Source: Vagococcus fluvialis bH819 (GTDB lineage: Bacteria > Bacillota > Bacilli > Lactobacillales > Vagococcaceae). From it: 64,000 bases of DNA. Location of the stretch: assembly GCF_900163795.1 (NCBI RefSeq), contig NZ_FWFD01000008.1, forward strand, positions 186,001 to 250,000, read 5' to 3'. Numbering within the stretch: position 1 is the first letter of the stretch; every line of letters begins with the position of its first letter. The notes under the pieces are model-generated. The model saw only the letters and a list, made by a program, of their open reading frames with translations. It searched no databases and was not told the DNA's origin. The translations under genes and the position numbers were made by a program. This document shows positions 63,125-64,000 of the stretch, piece by piece.

Positions 63125-64000
63125 TTATTTATTTTTTCTGAAAAATACAAATGCTGCAGTTAACATTGACATGAAACCACCTGCAAGTAAACCTGCGCTA
63201 GCTGCTTCGCCTGTTTGTGGTAAAGTTGCTTTTTTATCAGTTTTAGTTGCTTTTGTTGCTTTATTTTCAATTTTCTTAGGATCTTTTTTGTTTCCTTTTT
63301 TGTCGTCAATTACTTTTTTACCTTCTACTTTTTCATAAGTAAATGAAACAGTTTGAGGGCTATCTGTAAATGTTAATACGATTGAAGCAGGACTTACTAA
63401 TTTGTATCCTTCAATTTCTGCTGCGAAGAATTCATAAACATCTCCAATTTTAGCAGTTAAACTGTTTGATTTAATAAGTTCTTTACCATCTTTATCGACA
63501 TATTTAACTGTTACTGTACTTTCTGTTACTTTTGCTTCTTCTACTTTATCATAAGCAAATGTAATTGTTTGTCCGCCATCTTTGAATTCTACATCAATAC
63601 TTGCAGGACCATCTACTACATAGCCAGCAATATTCGCTGCATTAAACGTATGTGTTTCGCCAATGTCTTTTGTTAAGCTTTCTGATTCTTTAATTTCTTT
63701 TCCAGCTTTATCAACATGTTTCACTGTTACTGTACTTTGTGTTTCTTTTGCTTCTTCATCGTAAGTAAATGTAATTGTTTGTGGGCTATCTTTGAATTCT
63801 ACATCAATACTTGCTGGGCCATCTACTACATAGCCAACAATATTCGCTGCATTAAACGTATGTGTTTCGCCAATGTCTTTTGTTAAGCTCTCTGATTCTT
63901 TAATTTCTTTTCCAGCTTTATCAACATGTTTCACTGTTACTGTACTTTGTGTTTCTTTTGCTTCTTCATTGTAAGTAAATGTAATTGTTTGTGGGCTATC
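63125..64000 (-). CDS. LPxTG-anchored MucBP-repeat adhesin (C-terminal part)
   Basis: An open frame of more than 290 residues continues past the right edge. It holds about 3-4 MucBP-like repeats of 70 residues (STVTVKHVDKAGKEIKESES..., FNAANIxGYVVDGPASIDVEFKD, ITFTYDEEA), then a Lys/Asp-rich spacer, the sortase motif LPQTGE, a helix and the tail FRKNK. Such proteins bind mucin or other glycans. Two repeats are almost identical in DNA (period 210 bp). The N-terminus is outside the window. Confidence 0.9.
   Translation of the reverse strand, partial: DSPQTITFTYNEEAKETQSTVTVKHVDKAGKEIKESESLTKDIGETHTFNAANIVGYVVDGPASIDVEFKDSPQTITFTYDEEAKETQSTVTVKHVDKAGKEIKESESLTKDIGETHTFNAANIAGYVVDGPASIDVEFKDGGQTITFAYDKVEEAKVTESTVTVKYVDKDGKELIKSNSLTAKIGDVYEFFAAEIEGYKLVSPASIVLTFTDSPQTVSFTYEKVEGKKVIDDKKGNKKDPKKIENKATKATKTDKKATLPQTGEAASAGLLAGGFMSMLTAAFVFFRKNK

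Overview
The window is a chromosomal segment of an A+T-rich (about one third G+C by eye) Gram-positive bacterium. Several things point to the Lactobacillales, something like Vagococcus, Enterococcus or Carnobacterium: strong AGGAGG ribosome binding sites with frequent TTG/GTG starts, a T-box and a CIRCE element, LPxTG and MucBP surface proteins, and two blocks whose order matches Bacillus subtilis. These blocks are yjbF-yjbO (coiA, pepF, spxH-like, CYTH, relQ, nadK, rluD-like, followed here by mgtE/corA) and ydiF-rex-ydiL-groES-groEL. The species is inferred only. No rRNA or tRNA gene was seen.

Layout. 1-6.3 kb: end of an ABC exporter, a T-box-controlled NhaC-type transporter with a Tyr specifier, an alpha/beta hydrolase lipoprotein, rpmG-secE-nusG, a CBS-ACT protein of the cyclic-di-AMP receptor type, and queT behind a preQ1-type leader. 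6.3-14.8 kb: GNAT, lipid kinase, GH73-M23 wall hydrolase, the trmL-phosphatase-recD2 operon behind a structured leader or small RNA, rlmA and cutC. 14.9-27.1 kb: GNAT, corA, mgtE and the yjb-like block, then queG. 27-35.9 kb: small membrane proteins, a hydrolase with its TetR regulator, an ABC-F protein, rex, a methyltransferase, a CPBP protease and groESL.

35.85-55.93 kb is accessory DNA. The last codons of groEL (ATGGGCGGTATGATGTAAA) and the following terminator occur three times in direct orientation, at 35853, 52494 and 55912. They bound two tandem islands carrying closely related tyrosine integrases, the second of which is a broken remnant. Island 1 (about 16.6 kb) holds the most interesting unit: a reverse transcriptase, a SLATT-like membrane protein and, directly upstream of them, a compact structured non-coding RNA closed by an 11-bp terminal stem. 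This has the layout of an RNA-templated antiphage (DRT/UG-type) system. The island also carries a serine recombinase lacking its catalytic serine, a LysM/MucBP secreted protein, small genes of unknown function, a short tyrosine recombinase, and a cluster of a putative restriction nuclease, two DNA adenine/cytosine-N4 methyltransferases and a large HTH protein. Island 2 (3.4 kb) holds merR, a Nudix-nucleotidyltransferase fusion, a CPBP protease, a membrane protein behind a 19-bp-spacer promoter, and the integrase remnant.

56-64 kb: a protein of about fourteen 28-residue coiled-coil repeats, a YdcF-family protein, small membrane and secreted proteins, a GNAT protein, and the C-terminal end of an LPxTG MucBP adhesin running off the window.
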